A DNA stretch of 64,000 nucleotides from an uncultured Burkholderiales bacterium (GTDB lineage Bacteria; Pseudomonadota; Gammaproteobacteria; Burkholderiales; Burkholderiaceae_C): the NCBI GenBank assembly GCA_903949285.1, contig CAJAYT010000017.1:1-64000 (forward strand). The letters are read 5' to 3'. Made by a program: the position numbers and the translations under genes. The notes beneath the pieces were generated by a model. That model was not told the origin of the DNA and made no database searches. It worked only from the letters and a program-made list of their open reading frames with translations. Shown in pieces: positions 30,623-39,703 of this stretch. Every line of letters begins with the position of its first letter. Position 1 is the first letter of the stretch.

Positions 30623-30991
30623 ATGCTAAGCAAAGGCAATCAAATTCTCACCCTTACGGGTCTTCGCTTTGACGCAAATCTTGGAATATTGGAGCATGAG
30701 AAAATAAAACCTCAGCCAATTCAAGTTGACGCAGAACTTAATTTCGGCACCCAGCCCCTTTTACCCCGTGATGATGAAATCTTACACGTCCTTGATTACC
30801 GCAAGGTCCGACAAATTATCATCAGCGAGTGCACAGCCGTGCATGTTAATTTGCTTGAGAGTTTAATTGGTAAGTTAGCACTTCGATTGATGCAGCTGAG
30901 CGGGGTGATTGGGGTTAGAGTGAAGATTGCCAAACTTGAAATCTTCAGTGACTGCGAAGTTGCTATTCGCATTGAAACAGGACAATGGTGA
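30623..30991 (+). CDS. Dihydroneopterin aldolase family protein (second copy)
   Basis: The 122-residue protein again shows the FolB pattern: [62 protein letters not shown] and the lysine strand [14 protein letters not shown]. It is clearly diverged from the copy just upstream, 15 bases away, sharing only fold-level similarity by eye. Its last bases overlap the start of ttcA. One copy may be the true folB and the other a FolX-like epimerase; which is which cannot be told from sequence alone. Confidence 0.85.
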   Translation: MLSKGNQILTLTGLRFDANLGILEHEKIKPQPIQVDAELNFGTQPLLPRDDEILHVLDYRKVRQIIISECTAVHVNLLESLIGKLALRLMQLSGVIGVRVKIAKLEIFSDCEVAIRIETGQW

Positions 30992-32040
30992 ACACAGTGC
31001 AAATGCATTCTTGGTTAGATACAGATTTAGACTCCACGAACCGGGAGGAGAATGTGCGCGCTTATAGGCCTGTTGCACCGAATGAATCTGATGCATCTGA
31101 TGCGCCTGAAGCAGCTGAAACACCTAAAACACCTGAATCACCGAACGGATCAACGCAGTCATCGCGTTTTATCAAAGAGCGCGAAGCTCACAAACTTGAA
31201 AAGAGGCTTTGTAGACTGACCGGGCAAGCCATCGTTGATTACAACATGATCAGCGAAGGCGATAAGGTGATGGTCTGTGTATCGGGGGGCAAAGACAGCT
31301 ACGCCATGCTGGATATTTTGCTCAAACTACGCGCCCGAGCGCCCATTCACTTTGACATCGTCGCGGTCAATTTAGATCAAAAGCAACCCGGCTTCCCAGC
31401 CGACGTGTTGCCCCGTTACCTCACTGAGCTTGGGGTTGACTTTCATATCGAAAACCAAGACACCTACTCGATTGTGAAAGACAAAATCCCTGAAGGCAAA
31501 ACGATGTGCAGCCTGTGTAGCCGCCTTCGCAGGGGCATTTTATACAGAGTCGCCGATGAACTTGGCGCAACAAAAATTGCGCTTGGCCATCACCGGGATG
31601 ATATTTTGCAAACATTCTTTTTGAATATGTTTTTCGGTGCAAAGCTAAAAACGATGCCCCCTAAGCTTGTCAGCGACGATGGTCGCCACATAGTGATTCG
31701 ACCACTCTCTTACGTCCCTGAGAATGATTTAAGCGACTGGGCCTTACACAGCGCATTCCCCATCATTCCTTGTACCCTTTGCGGCAGTCAAGAAAATCTG
31801 CAACGCAAAGTGGTCGGTAATATGCTGAGAGAGTGGGAGAGAAAATCTCCGGGCAGAGTTCAAAATATATTTCGCTCTTTGCAAAACATTGCCCCCTCTC
31901 ATCTCATGGACGCAAGGCTTTACGATTTTCAAAATATCGCAATCACTGGCGCACCCAATCCCTTGGGCGATAAGCTCTTTGACGAGGAAGAATTTAAGGT
32001 CGCAAGCGCCTTAGATGCAATTGGGGTCAAGCTGGGCTAA
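30985..32040 (+). CDS. ttcA: tRNA 2-thiocytidine biosynthesis protein TtcA
   Basis: The 351-residue protein has the PP-loop [13 protein letters not shown] and the two CxxC motifs MCSLCSRL (near residue 173) and CTLCGS (near 262) that hold the iron-sulfur cluster. [17 protein letters not shown] is the family signature. It adds sulfur to cytidine 32 of tRNAs. The first ~60 residues are an extra Ala/Pro/Glu/Ser-rich leader ([18 protein letters not shown]) before the usual start near [14 protein letters not shown], so a later start or a genuine disordered extension are both possible. It overlaps the second FolB gene by 7 bases. Confidence 0.93.
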   Translation: MVNTVQMHSWLDTDLDSTNREENVRAYRPVAPNESDASDAPEAAETPKTPESPNGSTQSSRFIKEREAHKLEKRLCRLTGQAIVDYNMISEGDKVMVCVSGGKDSYAMLDILLKLRARAPIHFDIVAVNLDQKQPGFPADVLPRYLTELGVDFHIENQDTYSIVKDKIPEGKTMCSLCSRLRRGILYRVADELGATKIALGHHRDDILQTFFLNMFFGAKLKTMPPKLVSDDGRHIVIRPLSYVPENDLSDWALHSAFPIIPCTLCGSQENLQRKVVGNMLREWERKSPGRVQNIFRSLQNIAPSHLMDARLYDFQNIAITGAPNPLGDKLFDEEEFKVASALDAIGVKLG

Positions 32041-32100
32041 TTGGAATCCATAGTAAGTCCAGAGTTTCTTGCACGAGCATTTTTGATTGCCCAAAAAAAA

Positions 32101-32142
32101 CCACAACCTGCAAGCCTATTATTTAGACCGCTTGGGTTGTGG
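32101..32142 (-). terminator. Terminator for the FAH-hydrolase transcript
   Basis: CCACAACC plus CAAG pair with CTTG plus GGTTGTGG, giving a 12-bp stem with a two-base bulge. On the minus strand it is followed by a run of eight T. It sits between the convergent ttcA and FAH-family genes and serves the minus-strand side. Confidence 0.85.
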
Positions 32143-32149
32143 TGCCTGA

Positions 32150-32170
32150 ATGAGTCTGCATCAGACTCAT
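32150..32170. terminator. Perfect 9-bp inverted repeat between convergent genes
   Basis: ATGAGTCTG and CAGACTCAT pair exactly around CAT. It follows the ttcA stop on the plus strand and could help end that transcript, though only two T follow the stem. Confidence 0.5.
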
Positions 32171-32195
32171 TTAACTCAGGTGCATTTTTGCTACT

Positions 32196-33065
32196 TTATT
32201 TTTGCTTTTTATAAGCAATCACTTTTTGCGTTTGATGTCCCAAACCTTGCACGCCAAGAGTCATCACGTCACCGGCCTTCAAAAACACAGGTGCGGGCTT
32301 GCCATTTACTTTAACGCCCATACCCACGCCTGGAGGCGTACCCGTTGTAATGATGTCACCAGGATACAAGGTCATAAACTGGCTTGTATAACTGATCAAC
32401 TTAGCAACATTGAATACCATCGTCTTTGTGTTTCCGGTTTGCATGCGCTTACCGTTCAAATCCATCCACATATCTAGTTTCTGTGGATTGGGCACTTCAT
32501 CCCTTGTCACCAACCAAGGTCCAATGGGCCCAAAGGTATCGCACCCCTTTCCCTTGTCCCAAGTTCCACCGCGCTCTATTTGATACTCACGCTCGCTGAC
32601 ATCATTGATCGTGCAATAGCCAGCGACGTGATCTAAAGCATTTTTCAAAGAAACATAAGATGCCTTGGTTCCGATGACCACACCCAACTCCACCTCCCAA
32701 TCGCTTTTAACGGATCCTTTGGGGAGCATGACATCATCATCAGGTCCTTGGATACAGCTGGTAGGTTTTGTGAAAATAATAGGCTCTTTCGGCAAAGGCA
32801 TTCCAGCCTCTGCAGCGTGGTCTGCATAGTTCAAACCAATTGCAATAAACTTACCCGATCCTGTGAAAGGACAGCCCAGACGGGGTTTGCCGCGCACCAA
32901 AGGTAATTTTTCAGGCTTTAATTTAGAGAGTTTTTTGAGCTCTTTATCGCTCAAAAGCTCAGGCGTGATATCTGCAATGATGTGGCTTAAATCTCTTATG
33001 TTGCCGTCTGCATCAATTAAACCTGGCTTTTCTTTTCCAACTTTTCCGTAACGTACTAATTTCAT
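32196..33065 (-). CDS. Fumarylacetoacetate-hydrolase family protein (2,4-diketo-3-deoxy-sugar-acid hydrolase type)
   Basis: The 289-residue protein has the FAH fold: KFIAIGLNYADHAAE, PIIFTKPTSCIQGPDD, the metal ligands in DWEVELGVVIG and TINDVSERE, and GDIITTGTPPGVGMG. This branch includes hydrolases that split 2,4-diketo-3-deoxy acids from L-fucose or L-rhamnose into pyruvate and lactate, and also ureidoglycolate-lyase-like members. Two SDR genes lie upstream on the same strand, and a sugar-acid dehydratase diverges, which favours sugar-acid breakdown. Specific substrate is inference. Confidence 0.85.
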   Translation of the reverse strand: MKLVRYGKVGKEKPGLIDADGNIRDLSHIIADITPELLSDKELKKLSKLKPEKLPLVRGKPRLGCPFTGSGKFIAIGLNYADHAAEAGMPLPKEPIIFTKPTSCIQGPDDDVMLPKGSVKSDWEVELGVVIGTKASYVSLKNALDHVAGYCTINDVSEREYQIERGGTWDKGKGCDTFGPIGPWLVTRDEVPNPQKLDMWMDLNGKRMQTGNTKTMVFNVAKLISYTSQFMTLYPGDIITTGTPPGVGMGVKVNGKPAPVFLKAGDVMTLGVQGLGHQTQKVIAYKKQK

Positions 33066-33121
33066 TTTGACTCCATTAAAAATTGATAACTACTTTTACT
33101 ATTGAATTTCAACATTCGCCT

Positions 33122-33880
33122 TTAATAAGTGGCACGACCACCCGACAAATCAAATACCGCACCCGTTGAGAAAGAGCAGTCTTCGCTGCACAACCAACAC
33201 ACCAAGGCCGCAACTTCCTCAGGCAATCCAAATCGACCCATGGGTATTTTGCTCAACATGAATTGTATGTGCTCACCAGACATTTGATCAAAGATAGCTG
33301 TCTTCACTGCTGCGGGTGTTACGCAGTTCACACGAACATTGGTGTCTGCAAGCTCCTTACCCAAGGACTTGGTCAACCCAATCACCGCCGCTTTGCTTGC
33401 GCTGTAAGCGCTTGCATTGGGATTTCCGTCTTTACCCGCTACTGAGGCTATATTCACAATGCGCCCGAAGGGTCTCTCCCTCATGTGCGCAGACAACTCT
33501 TTGCAACAGTAAAAAAGGCCATTGACATTCACATCCATCACATCACGCCAAGCCTCTACGGGATAATCCCACACCTTGGTGTTAGGGCCCGTGATACCCG
33601 CGCAGTTGACCAAAATGTCGACTGCTTTGGACGCTATCGTTTTGGCGCTGGCCTGCGCCACGCTTTCATATGAGGCCACATCAACCCGCACACCACGGAC
33701 CTGCGAGTTTGGGAACACCGCTAATAGCGTTTCCTGAGCTTTGCCCATCCCCGCCTCGTCTCTATCCCAAAGCGTTACTTCGCCCCCCGAGGCAAGCACA
33801 CGGTGTGCGATGGCGTAGCCAAGTCCCGTGGCTCCACCCGTCACCACTGCGTGACGGCCCTTTAAATCTAATTGGTTCAT
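33122..33880 (-). CDS. Short-chain dehydrogenase/reductase in sugar-acid cluster (first)
   Basis: The 252-residue classical SDR has VVTGGATGLGYAIAH, NCAGITG, NIASVAG and the YSASK catalytic pair. It resembles FabG-like and sugar dehydrogenase members. It lies 56 bases upstream of the FAH-family gene and 46 downstream of a second SDR. In the likely pathway it could oxidise an aldose or a 2-keto-3-deoxy acid. Exact substrate not readable from sequence. Confidence 0.85.
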   Translation of the reverse strand: MNQLDLKGRHAVVTGGATGLGYAIAHRVLASGGEVTLWDRDEAGMGKAQETLLAVFPNSQVRGVRVDVASYESVAQASAKTIASKAVDILVNCAGITGPNTKVWDYPVEAWRDVMDVNVNGLFYCCKELSAHMRERPFGRIVNIASVAGKDGNPNASAYSASKAAVIGLTKSLGKELADTNVRVNCVTPAAVKTAIFDQMSGEHIQFMLSKIPMGRFGLPEEVAALVCWLCSEDCSFSTGAVFDLSGGRATY

Positions 33881-33926
33881 AGTTACTCCGCTCTTTTAAA
33901 ATCTTTATGCAATTCGATGACTATTT

Positions 33927-34661
33927 TTAAATGGTCATCCCCCCGTCCACCATGAACGCATTACCCGTCGCAAAGCGTGCCTCATCTGAGGCGAGGTAGA
34001 CAACAATAGGCGCAATCTCCTCTGCGCTTGCCAAACGCCCCATAGGCTGCCTAGCGATGAAGTCTTTGCGTGCTTGAACGGGATCCTCAAACTGTGCAAT
34101 TCTGTCGTGCAAGGAGGGCGTATCAACCGTCCCCGGACAGATAGCGTTGACGCGAATACCGTCTTTTACGAAGTCGGCAGCCACGCTCTTTGTTAGGCCC
34201 AGAACTGCAGCTTTACTAGCCCCGTATACAAAGCGATTAGGCAAACCTCTGACGCTTGAGCAAACACTGGACATATTGATAATGCTGCCCGCTTGTTGGG
34301 CAATCATTTTGGGGAGCACTGCTTGGATCATCCAAAACTGCGCTCGCGCATTCAAATTGAATGCAAATGCCCAATCATCATCTGTAGCATCCAAAATTGT
34401 TCCGCTATGGACAAAGCCCGCGCAGTTGAATACCACGTCCACTCGGTCAAGCTTTGCGATGAAGGCATGAATGGCCTGTTTGTCTAAAACATCAAGCTGT
34501 GCAGTTTGAACACCTGCAACCCCTGCATAAGACTTTAGTAACTCAGCGTTCACATCCGTTGCAATGACCTGCGCACCCTCGCTGGCCATGGCCAGCACGG
34601 ATGCACGTCCTATCCCTTGTCCTGCAGCCGTGACGACGGCTATTTTCCCTTTTAGTCTCAT
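33927..34661 (-). CDS. Short-chain dehydrogenase/reductase in sugar-acid cluster (second, BDH2/DHRS6-like)
   Basis: The start is the ATG at 34661 (MRLKGKIAVVTAAGQGIGRAS), which has AGGAG at good spacing. The frame stays open to 34862, but the extra leader does not fit an SDR. The 244-residue protein has NCAGFVHSG, NMSSVCSS, the YGASK pair and a C-terminal DGGMTI. It resembles BDH2/DHRS6-type SDRs, a group that by my recollection includes 2-keto-3-deoxy-L-fuconate dehydrogenases. It is the promoter-proximal gene of the minus-strand part of the cluster. Confidence 0.85.
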   Translation of the reverse strand: MRLKGKIAVVTAAGQGIGRASVLAMASEGAQVIATDVNAELLKSYAGVAGVQTAQLDVLDKQAIHAFIAKLDRVDVVFNCAGFVHSGTILDATDDDWAFAFNLNARAQFWMIQAVLPKMIAQQAGSIINMSSVCSSVRGLPNRFVYGASKAAVLGLTKSVAADFVKDGIRVNAICPGTVDTPSLHDRIAQFEDPVQARKDFIARQPMGRLASAEEIAPIVVYLASDEARFATGNAFMVDGGMTI

Positions 34662-35118
34662 GGCTTTTGCTCCTGTGTTTCTATCATTTTGAGATTCGCA
34701 TGTTTTCTTAACAACATCAGTGAGCCCCTCAAACCCAATAGGCATCGAGAGAGCGGTATTGCTGTTGGCATGGGTCAGATATGTTGTGCTGTGCTTTGCT
34801 TTGCTTTGCGGTATATGGGCTATGCACGGTTTATTTTGTAAAACACAAGGTGCGCCCAGCAATTTAGTTTTTTGTTTAAGGCTTAGATAATTAAGATTTG
34901 CTGGAGATTAATGGTTCCAAATTCGCAAGTTTTGCAGATTCCAATCGGCTTAAAGATCGACTCACCGAGTGAGCTTGCTCAGCTTTCTATTATGCGTTTA
35001 TTGGGGAGCTTATTCGCATGAGGAATTACCCTTCCTCTCCCACTTTTTAAAACGCAACCCCCCTTTCGTCCGCTAATATCAAGTCCTTCCAAAATTCTCA
35101 TACTCTCCATACGATTTT
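34662..35118. other. Divergent control region of the sugar-acid cluster
   Basis: This 457-base spacer separates the SDR and dehydratase genes. It includes a short TTTGC repeat around 34792-34810 and a small CTCAC-CGA-GTGAG palindrome at 34961-34973. Either could be regulatory but neither matches a regulator site I know. No gene is supported. Confidence 0.4.
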
Positions 35119-36645
35119 ATGAATTCTTATATTCGACTTCACGCCAACGATAACGTTGTCATCGCACGGGCGCAACTTGTGGGCGGCGCAACCCTTGAGG
35201 AATGCACCGTCAAAGGACTGATCCCTGCTGGGCATAAAGTAGCAACAAAGGAAATCGCACAGGGGGAGCCCGTTCGACGCTACAACCAAATCATTGGTTT
35301 TGCAAGCCGACCCATTCACCCTGGCGAGCATGTGCACACTCACAACTTAGATCTGGGCGCAGAGAAGGGTGGGTTCTCCAGAGACTACGCCTACTGCGCA
35401 GATGTAAAAACTGACGCTCCAAGAATGTCTGCGACGTTTATGGGATATGTACGCGCCGACAAAAGCGTAGCAACTCGCAACTACATTGGCATATTGTCCA
35501 GCGTCAACTGCTCAGCCACTGTGGTGCGCGCTATTGCAGAACATTTCTCCAAACGCACCAACCCAAGTGCCCTGAAAAATTACCCCAACGTGGACGGGGT
35601 GATAGCACTGAGCCACGGACTGGGTTGCGGTATGGACCACCAAGGCCTGGGCATGCAGGTGCTTGAGCGCACCTTGGCCGGCTACGCAAGGCACCCAAAT
35701 TTTGCGGCTTGCTTGATGGTTGGACTTGGCTGTGAGGCAAACCAAATTAGCACATGGCTAGAACACTCTCACCTCGCACAAAGCAAACAACTCTACACCT
35801 ACAACATTCAAGACACGGGCGGCACAGCCAAATCCATCGCGCTGGGTATTGCTCAAATTAACGCCATCTTGCCAGAGGCCAATAAAGTAGAGCGTGTCCC
35901 ATGTGACGCATCGCACTTGACCGTAGGCTTGCAGTGCGGGGGCTCTGATGGATACTCCGGCATCAGTGCGAACCCAGCACTCGGGGCTGCGGTGGATTTG
36001 TTGGTTGCCCACGGCGGCACAGCTATATTAAGCGAGACGCCCGAAATTTACGGAGCCGAACACCTACTCACTCGAAGAGCGATTAACCAAGGCGTCGGTG
36101 AAAAACTGATCGAGCGCATCCGCTGGTGGGAACGCTACACAGAGATGAACCAAGGAGAGATGAATAACAATCCATCCCCAGGCAACAAGGCGGGCGGCCT
36201 GACAACCATTTTGGAGAAATCCTTAGGTGCCGTTGCAAAAGCAGGCACGACCAATTTGAATGCGGTCTATGAGTACGCACAACCCGTTACTGCCAAGGGG
36301 TTTGTCTACATGGACACCCCCGGATACGATCCTGTCAGCGCAACAGGACAGGTTGCGGGTGGTGCAAATTTAATTTGCTTCACAACTGGGCGTGGCTCCG
36401 CTTATGGATGTGCCCCATCGCCTTCCCTCAAGTTGGCTACAAACTCAGCCCTATGGAGAAGACAAGAAGAGGATATAGATATCAACTGCGGCGAAATTAT
36501 TGACGGTACGCAAAGCATCGAACAGATGGGTAAATTAATATTTGAACAAATGCTTCAAAGCGCCAGTGGCGAGCCCACCAAGAGTGAATTACACGGCTAC
36601 GGTCAAAGTGAGTTTGTACCCTGGCAACTCGGTGCTGTGATGTAG
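35119..36645 (+). CDS. UxaA/GarD-family sugar-acid dehydratase (altronate/galactarate type)
   Basis: The 508-residue protein has an N-terminal SAF domain (residues ~1-80: IRLHANDNVVIARAQL, GHKVATKEIAQGEPV). The dehydratase body follows: GYVRADKSVATRNYIGILSSVNCSATV, GLGCEANQIS and LQCGGSDGYSGISANPALG. Family members use an iron centre to dehydrate altronate or galactarate to 2-keto-3-deoxy acids. Here it diverges from two SDRs and an FAH-family hydrolase and precedes a type-2 malate/lactate dehydrogenase, so it likely starts a sugar-acid route. The true substrate is unknown. Confidence 0.88.
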   Translation: MNSYIRLHANDNVVIARAQLVGGATLEECTVKGLIPAGHKVATKEIAQGEPVRRYNQIIGFASRPIHPGEHVHTHNLDLGAEKGGFSRDYAYCADVKTDAPRMSATFMGYVRADKSVATRNYIGILSSVNCSATVVRAIAEHFSKRTNPSALKNYPNVDGVIALSHGLGCGMDHQGLGMQVLERTLAGYARHPNFAACLMVGLGCEANQISTWLEHSHLAQSKQLYTYNIQDTGGTAKSIALGIAQINAILPEANKVERVPCDASHLTVGLQCGGSDGYSGISANPALGAAVDLLVAHGGTAILSETPEIYGAEHLLTRRAINQGVGEKLIERIRWWERYTEMNQGEMNNNPSPGNKAGGLTTILEKSLGAVAKAGTTNLNAVYEYAQPVTAKGFVYMDTPGYDPVSATGQVAGGANLICFTTGRGSAYGCAPSPSLKLATNSALWRRQEEDIDINCGEIIDGTQSIEQMGKLIFEQMLQSASGEPTKSELHGYGQSEFVPWQLGAVM

Positions 36646-36724
36646 ATGAGCGTCACCCCTTGCTGGACTGGCATTCAGCAATCAATGCAAAAATACCCCC
36701 GTAAAACAAAGAGGATGCTTCCCC

Positions 36725-37792
36725 ATGTCGATCATTATTCAATCAAAAGAGCTTGAAGAAAAAATTGCTTCACTATTTAAGGCCGTAGGAAGTAGCCCCG
36801 AGGAGGCCCATCAAGTCGCCTCTAATTTGGTACTCGCCAATCTAAGTGGCCATGACTCTCACGGGGTAGGCATGGCGCCACGCTATGTTGACGCTGTGCT
36901 TGAGAAAAATCTAACCCCCAACGCCAAAATTCAAACACATGTTGACACCGGAACACTCCTTGGCCTGGACGGTCAAAGGGGCTTTGGCCAAAATGTGGGC
37001 GTGCAGGCCATGGAGCTGGCGTTTGAGCGGGTGCGCGCCCACGGCTCATGCATCATGTCTTTGTCTAATGCACATCACTTGGGACGCATAGGACACTACG
37101 CCGAGATGGCTGTGGCTCATCAGTGGATCTCTATTCATTTTGTTAGTGTTAATTCCCGCCCTATCGTTGCACCCTACGGAGGCGGGGATGGACGCTATGG
37201 GACCAACCCTTGTTGTATCGGCATCCCCGTAGGTGTGGGCGAGAGCGCACGCGAACCTTTTATATTAGATTTCGCAACCAGTCGGGTTGCGCAAGGCAAA
37301 ATGAGAGTTGCACACAACGAGGGTAAAAGTGTTGAGCCAGGCACCTTGATCGATGAGCACGGCAACCCAACAACCAATCCGGGCGTCGTTGTAGTGCCCC
37401 AGTCCAACGGCAAAATGGGCGCTTTAATGCCGTTTGGGCAATATAAGGGATTTGGGCTTGCAGTTGCTTGTGAACTCTTAGGTGGCGCTTTGTCGGGCGG
37501 AGGTACGTGGCACAGACAAGCGGACGCAAGACGCGCGGTGCTCAACAGCATGCTCACCATTTTGATCGATCCTAAACGTCTTGGAACCGAGGCCACTTTT
37601 GCGCACGAAACGCTTGAGTTTATAGACTGGCTGCGAAACAGCCCAGACGCTCCCGGCTCACAAGGGGTGAGACTGGCAGGAGAGCCCGAGCGTCAAAAAA
37701 GAGCAGAGCGACTAAAGAGCGGTGTTCCGATTGATGATGCGACTTGGCAAGAAATTATCAACGCAGGTAAATTAGTCGGCGTCAGTATTTAA
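36725..37792 (+). CDS. Type-2 malate/L-lactate/ureidoglycolate dehydrogenase family protein
   Basis: The 355-residue protein has the Ldh2 signatures: catalytic His in SGHDSHGVGMAPRYVD, SNAHHLGRIGHYAEMA, RPIVAPYGGGDGRYGTNP and GPFGQYKG-like MPFGQYKGFGLAV. The family uses NAD(P) to oxidise or reduce 2-hydroxy acids and imines. It follows the dehydratase by 79 bases and could process the hydroxyacid or ketoacid released by the FAH-family enzyme. Confidence 0.88.
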   Translation: MSIIIQSKELEEKIASLFKAVGSSPEEAHQVASNLVLANLSGHDSHGVGMAPRYVDAVLEKNLTPNAKIQTHVDTGTLLGLDGQRGFGQNVGVQAMELAFERVRAHGSCIMSLSNAHHLGRIGHYAEMAVAHQWISIHFVSVNSRPIVAPYGGGDGRYGTNPCCIGIPVGVGESAREPFILDFATSRVAQGKMRVAHNEGKSVEPGTLIDEHGNPTTNPGVVVVPQSNGKMGALMPFGQYKGFGLAVACELLGGALSGGGTWHRQADARRAVLNSMLTILIDPKRLGTEATFAHETLEFIDWLRNSPDAPGSQGVRLAGEPERQKRAERLKSGVPIDDATWQEIINAGKLVGVSI

Positions 37793-37846
37793 AGCGCAAT
37801 GACTTGAGATGGGACCGAGCAGGGGAAGGGTCGTCGCGCGCCAGGC

Positions 37847-38494
37847 TCAAAACAGCCTGAGCGTGACCTCTAAATACTCTGTTGGTGCTCTCTTAAATCC
37901 TGAGCGGGTATAGCGCACCAATCTTCCAATCACATAGGTCACCAATGCACTGGCTTGCATCTGTGCGTCCACAGTTGGCGTTGTTGATTTTTCTTGCTGC
38001 GCCGCATCTTTGTAAACAATACGCAGTACCGACTCAATACGGTCAAAGAATTGATTCATACGAGTTTGCAAACGGTCATTCTCAAACACCAATGCGTCGC
38101 CGACCATCACACGGGTCATTCCGGGATTTTTCTCAGCGAACTGCAAAATGACAGTTGCAATTTGATGTGCTTTCAAAGGGGCAGGTGTCTCCCTTTCAGC
38201 GATTTGATTGATTAAAGAAAATAGACTTTGCTCCACAAACTCAATCAAACCCTCAAACATTTGAGCTTTGCTGGCAAAGTGCCTGTAGAGAGCGGCCTCA
38301 CTGACTTGTAAGTTAGCGGCCAAGGCGGCAGTGGTGATTCTGTCAAATCCGGGTTGCTCAAGCATCAAAGCCAGTGCCTGCAAAATCTGAAGTCTTCTCT
38401 CACCTGGCTTTGGCCTTCGTCGACTAGAGGAGGGGGTTGCACCCTGCGCTTCATCGGGTGCATCAGGTGCACTGGACAACGTCTCATCAACCAT
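37847..38494 (-). CDS. slmA: Nucleoid occlusion factor SlmA
   Basis: The 215-residue TetR-fold protein matches SlmA along its length: RRLQILQALALML, RITTAALAANLQVSEAALYRHFASKAQMFEGLIEFVEQSL, NPGMTRVMVGDALVFENDRLQTRMNQFFDRIE and the C-terminal VRYTRSGFKRAPTEY. SlmA binds sites across the chromosome and blocks FtsZ assembly over the nucleoid. It lies 21 bases after argB on the same strand, an arrangement common in this order. A ~25-residue disordered leader precedes the DNA-binding domain. Confidence 0.92.
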   Translation of the reverse strand: MVDETLSSAPDAPDEAQGATPSSSRRRPKPGERRLQILQALALMLEQPGFDRITTAALAANLQVSEAALYRHFASKAQMFEGLIEFVEQSLFSLINQIAERETPAPLKAHQIATVILQFAEKNPGMTRVMVGDALVFENDRLQTRMNQFFDRIESVLRIVYKDAAQQEKSTTPTVDAQMQASALVTYVIGRLVRYTRSGFKRAPTEYLEVTLRLF

Positions 38495-38515
38495 TCGAAA
38501 CCCCCTTGCAATTGA

Positions 38516-39406
38516 TTAGTGGGACCGGATCATTGTCCCAAAGGCTTGCTCCGTCAAAACCTCTAACAGCAAAACGTGCGGTACTCGGCCATCAATGATA
38601 TGGACTGAGTTTACGCCACTCTTTGCCGCATCTAATGCACCACTAATTTTAGGGAGCATCCCCCCACTGATCGTACCGTCTTCAAACAGTTCATCAATCT
38701 CTCTGGCAGATAAATTCGTCAGTAATTTCCCGCTTTTATCCAAAACACCCTCTGTGTTGGTCAGTAACACCAATTTCTCGGCTTGCAAGACAGTAGCCAA
38801 CTTGGCAGCGACAACATCAGCATTGATGTTGTAGGACTCATTGTTTTCACCGAATCCGATGGGACTGATGACGGGTATGAAAGCATCATCTTGCAAAGCC
38901 TTCACAACACTGGGATCAATACCCACAATTTCACCCACCAGACCCACATCAATTTCCTTAGAGGGGTCTTTGTTATCAATCATTTTGAGACGCTGAGCGT
39001 GAATCATGCCCCCGTCTCGCCCTGTCAAGCCCACTGCTTTGCCCCCTGCTTGGTTAATCAACCCGACGATGTCTTGCTGCACTTCGCCGGCTAAAACCCA
39101 CTCAACCACCTCCATAGTCTCCTCATCGGTAACGCGCATGCCTTGAACAAATTCGCCTTTCTTGCCAAGCCGCTTAAGTACAGTCTCAATCTGCGGCCCG
39201 CCTCCGTGAACAACAACGGGGTTCATGCCCACCAACTTTAAAAGCACCACGTCGGCTGCAAAGTCAGCCTGCAACTTGGGGTCTGTCATTGCGTTACCGC
39301 CGTATTTGATCACCAAAGTTTTGCCGTGAAATTTTCTGATGTATGGCAATGCCTGGGCCAAAATGTCAGCCTGACTGTGGATATCGCTGTGTGGGGTATC
39401 ACTCAT
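38516..39406 (-). CDS. argB: Acetylglutamate kinase
   Basis: The 296-residue protein has [33 protein letters not shown], and the C-terminal [12 protein letters not shown] and [15 protein letters not shown] motifs of ArgB. It phosphorylates N-acetylglutamate in arginine synthesis and is probably feedback-regulated. It is upstream of slmA. A G-rich repeat lies about 20-70 bases before its start. Confidence 0.96.
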   Translation of the reverse strand: MSDTPHSDIHSQADILAQALPYIRKFHGKTLVIKYGGNAMTDPKLQADFAADVVLLKLVGMNPVVVHGGGPQIETVLKRLGKKGEFVQGMRVTDEETMEVVEWVLAGEVQQDIVGLINQAGGKAVGLTGRDGGMIHAQRLKMIDNKDPSKEIDVGLVGEIVGIDPSVVKALQDDAFIPVISPIGFGENNESYNINADVVAAKLATVLQAEKLVLLTNTEGVLDKSGKLLTNLSAREIDELFEDGTISGGMLPKISGALDAAKSGVNSVHIIDGRVPHVLLLEVLTEQAFGTMIRSH

Positions 39407-39424
39407 GATGTAGCGTATTAAAGT

Positions 39425-39478
39425 GTTGGGGTTAGGGTTGGGGTTGAGGTTGAGGTTATGGCTTTAGCTTTAGTTTTA
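39425..39478. repeat. G-rich hexa/heptanucleotide repeat upstream of argB
   Basis: The plus strand shows GTTGGGGTTAGGG, GTTGGGG, then GTTGAG twice, followed by GCTTTA twice and GTTTTA. The G runs could fold into a quadruplex on the plus strand; the argB transcript leader would be C-rich here. It is not a telomere. Confidence 0.75.
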
Positions 39479-39631
39479 AGATTCTTCAGCCACGTCAAAC
39501 GAAGTGCTCCCGCAAATCTCAATGTTCAAACGTATAGATAGTGTACGAAAGATTGAGCGCAAAATTGCAACGCCTCAACCCTAACACTGTAACAAAACTT
39601 TAACAGACGAAATAGAGGGTCTAGATTGTAA

Positions 39632-39670
39632 AAAGCCCAGTACTTTGAGATCGTCAAAATACTGGGCTTT
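39632..39670 (-). terminator. Terminator after the NYN-domain gene
   Basis: AAAGCCCAGTA and TACTGGGCTTT pair exactly. Read on the minus strand the stem ends in a run of five T. It lies 34 bases past the NYN-domain stop. Confidence 0.88.
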
Positions 39671-39703
39671 GCGTGGAGCTTGGTTTCAGCTCGGAGATGA
39701 GAT

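Noticed and set aside
34662-34862. 67-residue N-terminal extension of the second SDR
   Set aside because: A good AGGAG and ATG stand at 34661 and the SDR fold starts right there.
39425-39478. Telomere-like GGGTTA repeats
   Set aside because: The tract is short, degenerate and internal to a bacterial chromosome; treated as a simple G-rich repeat.
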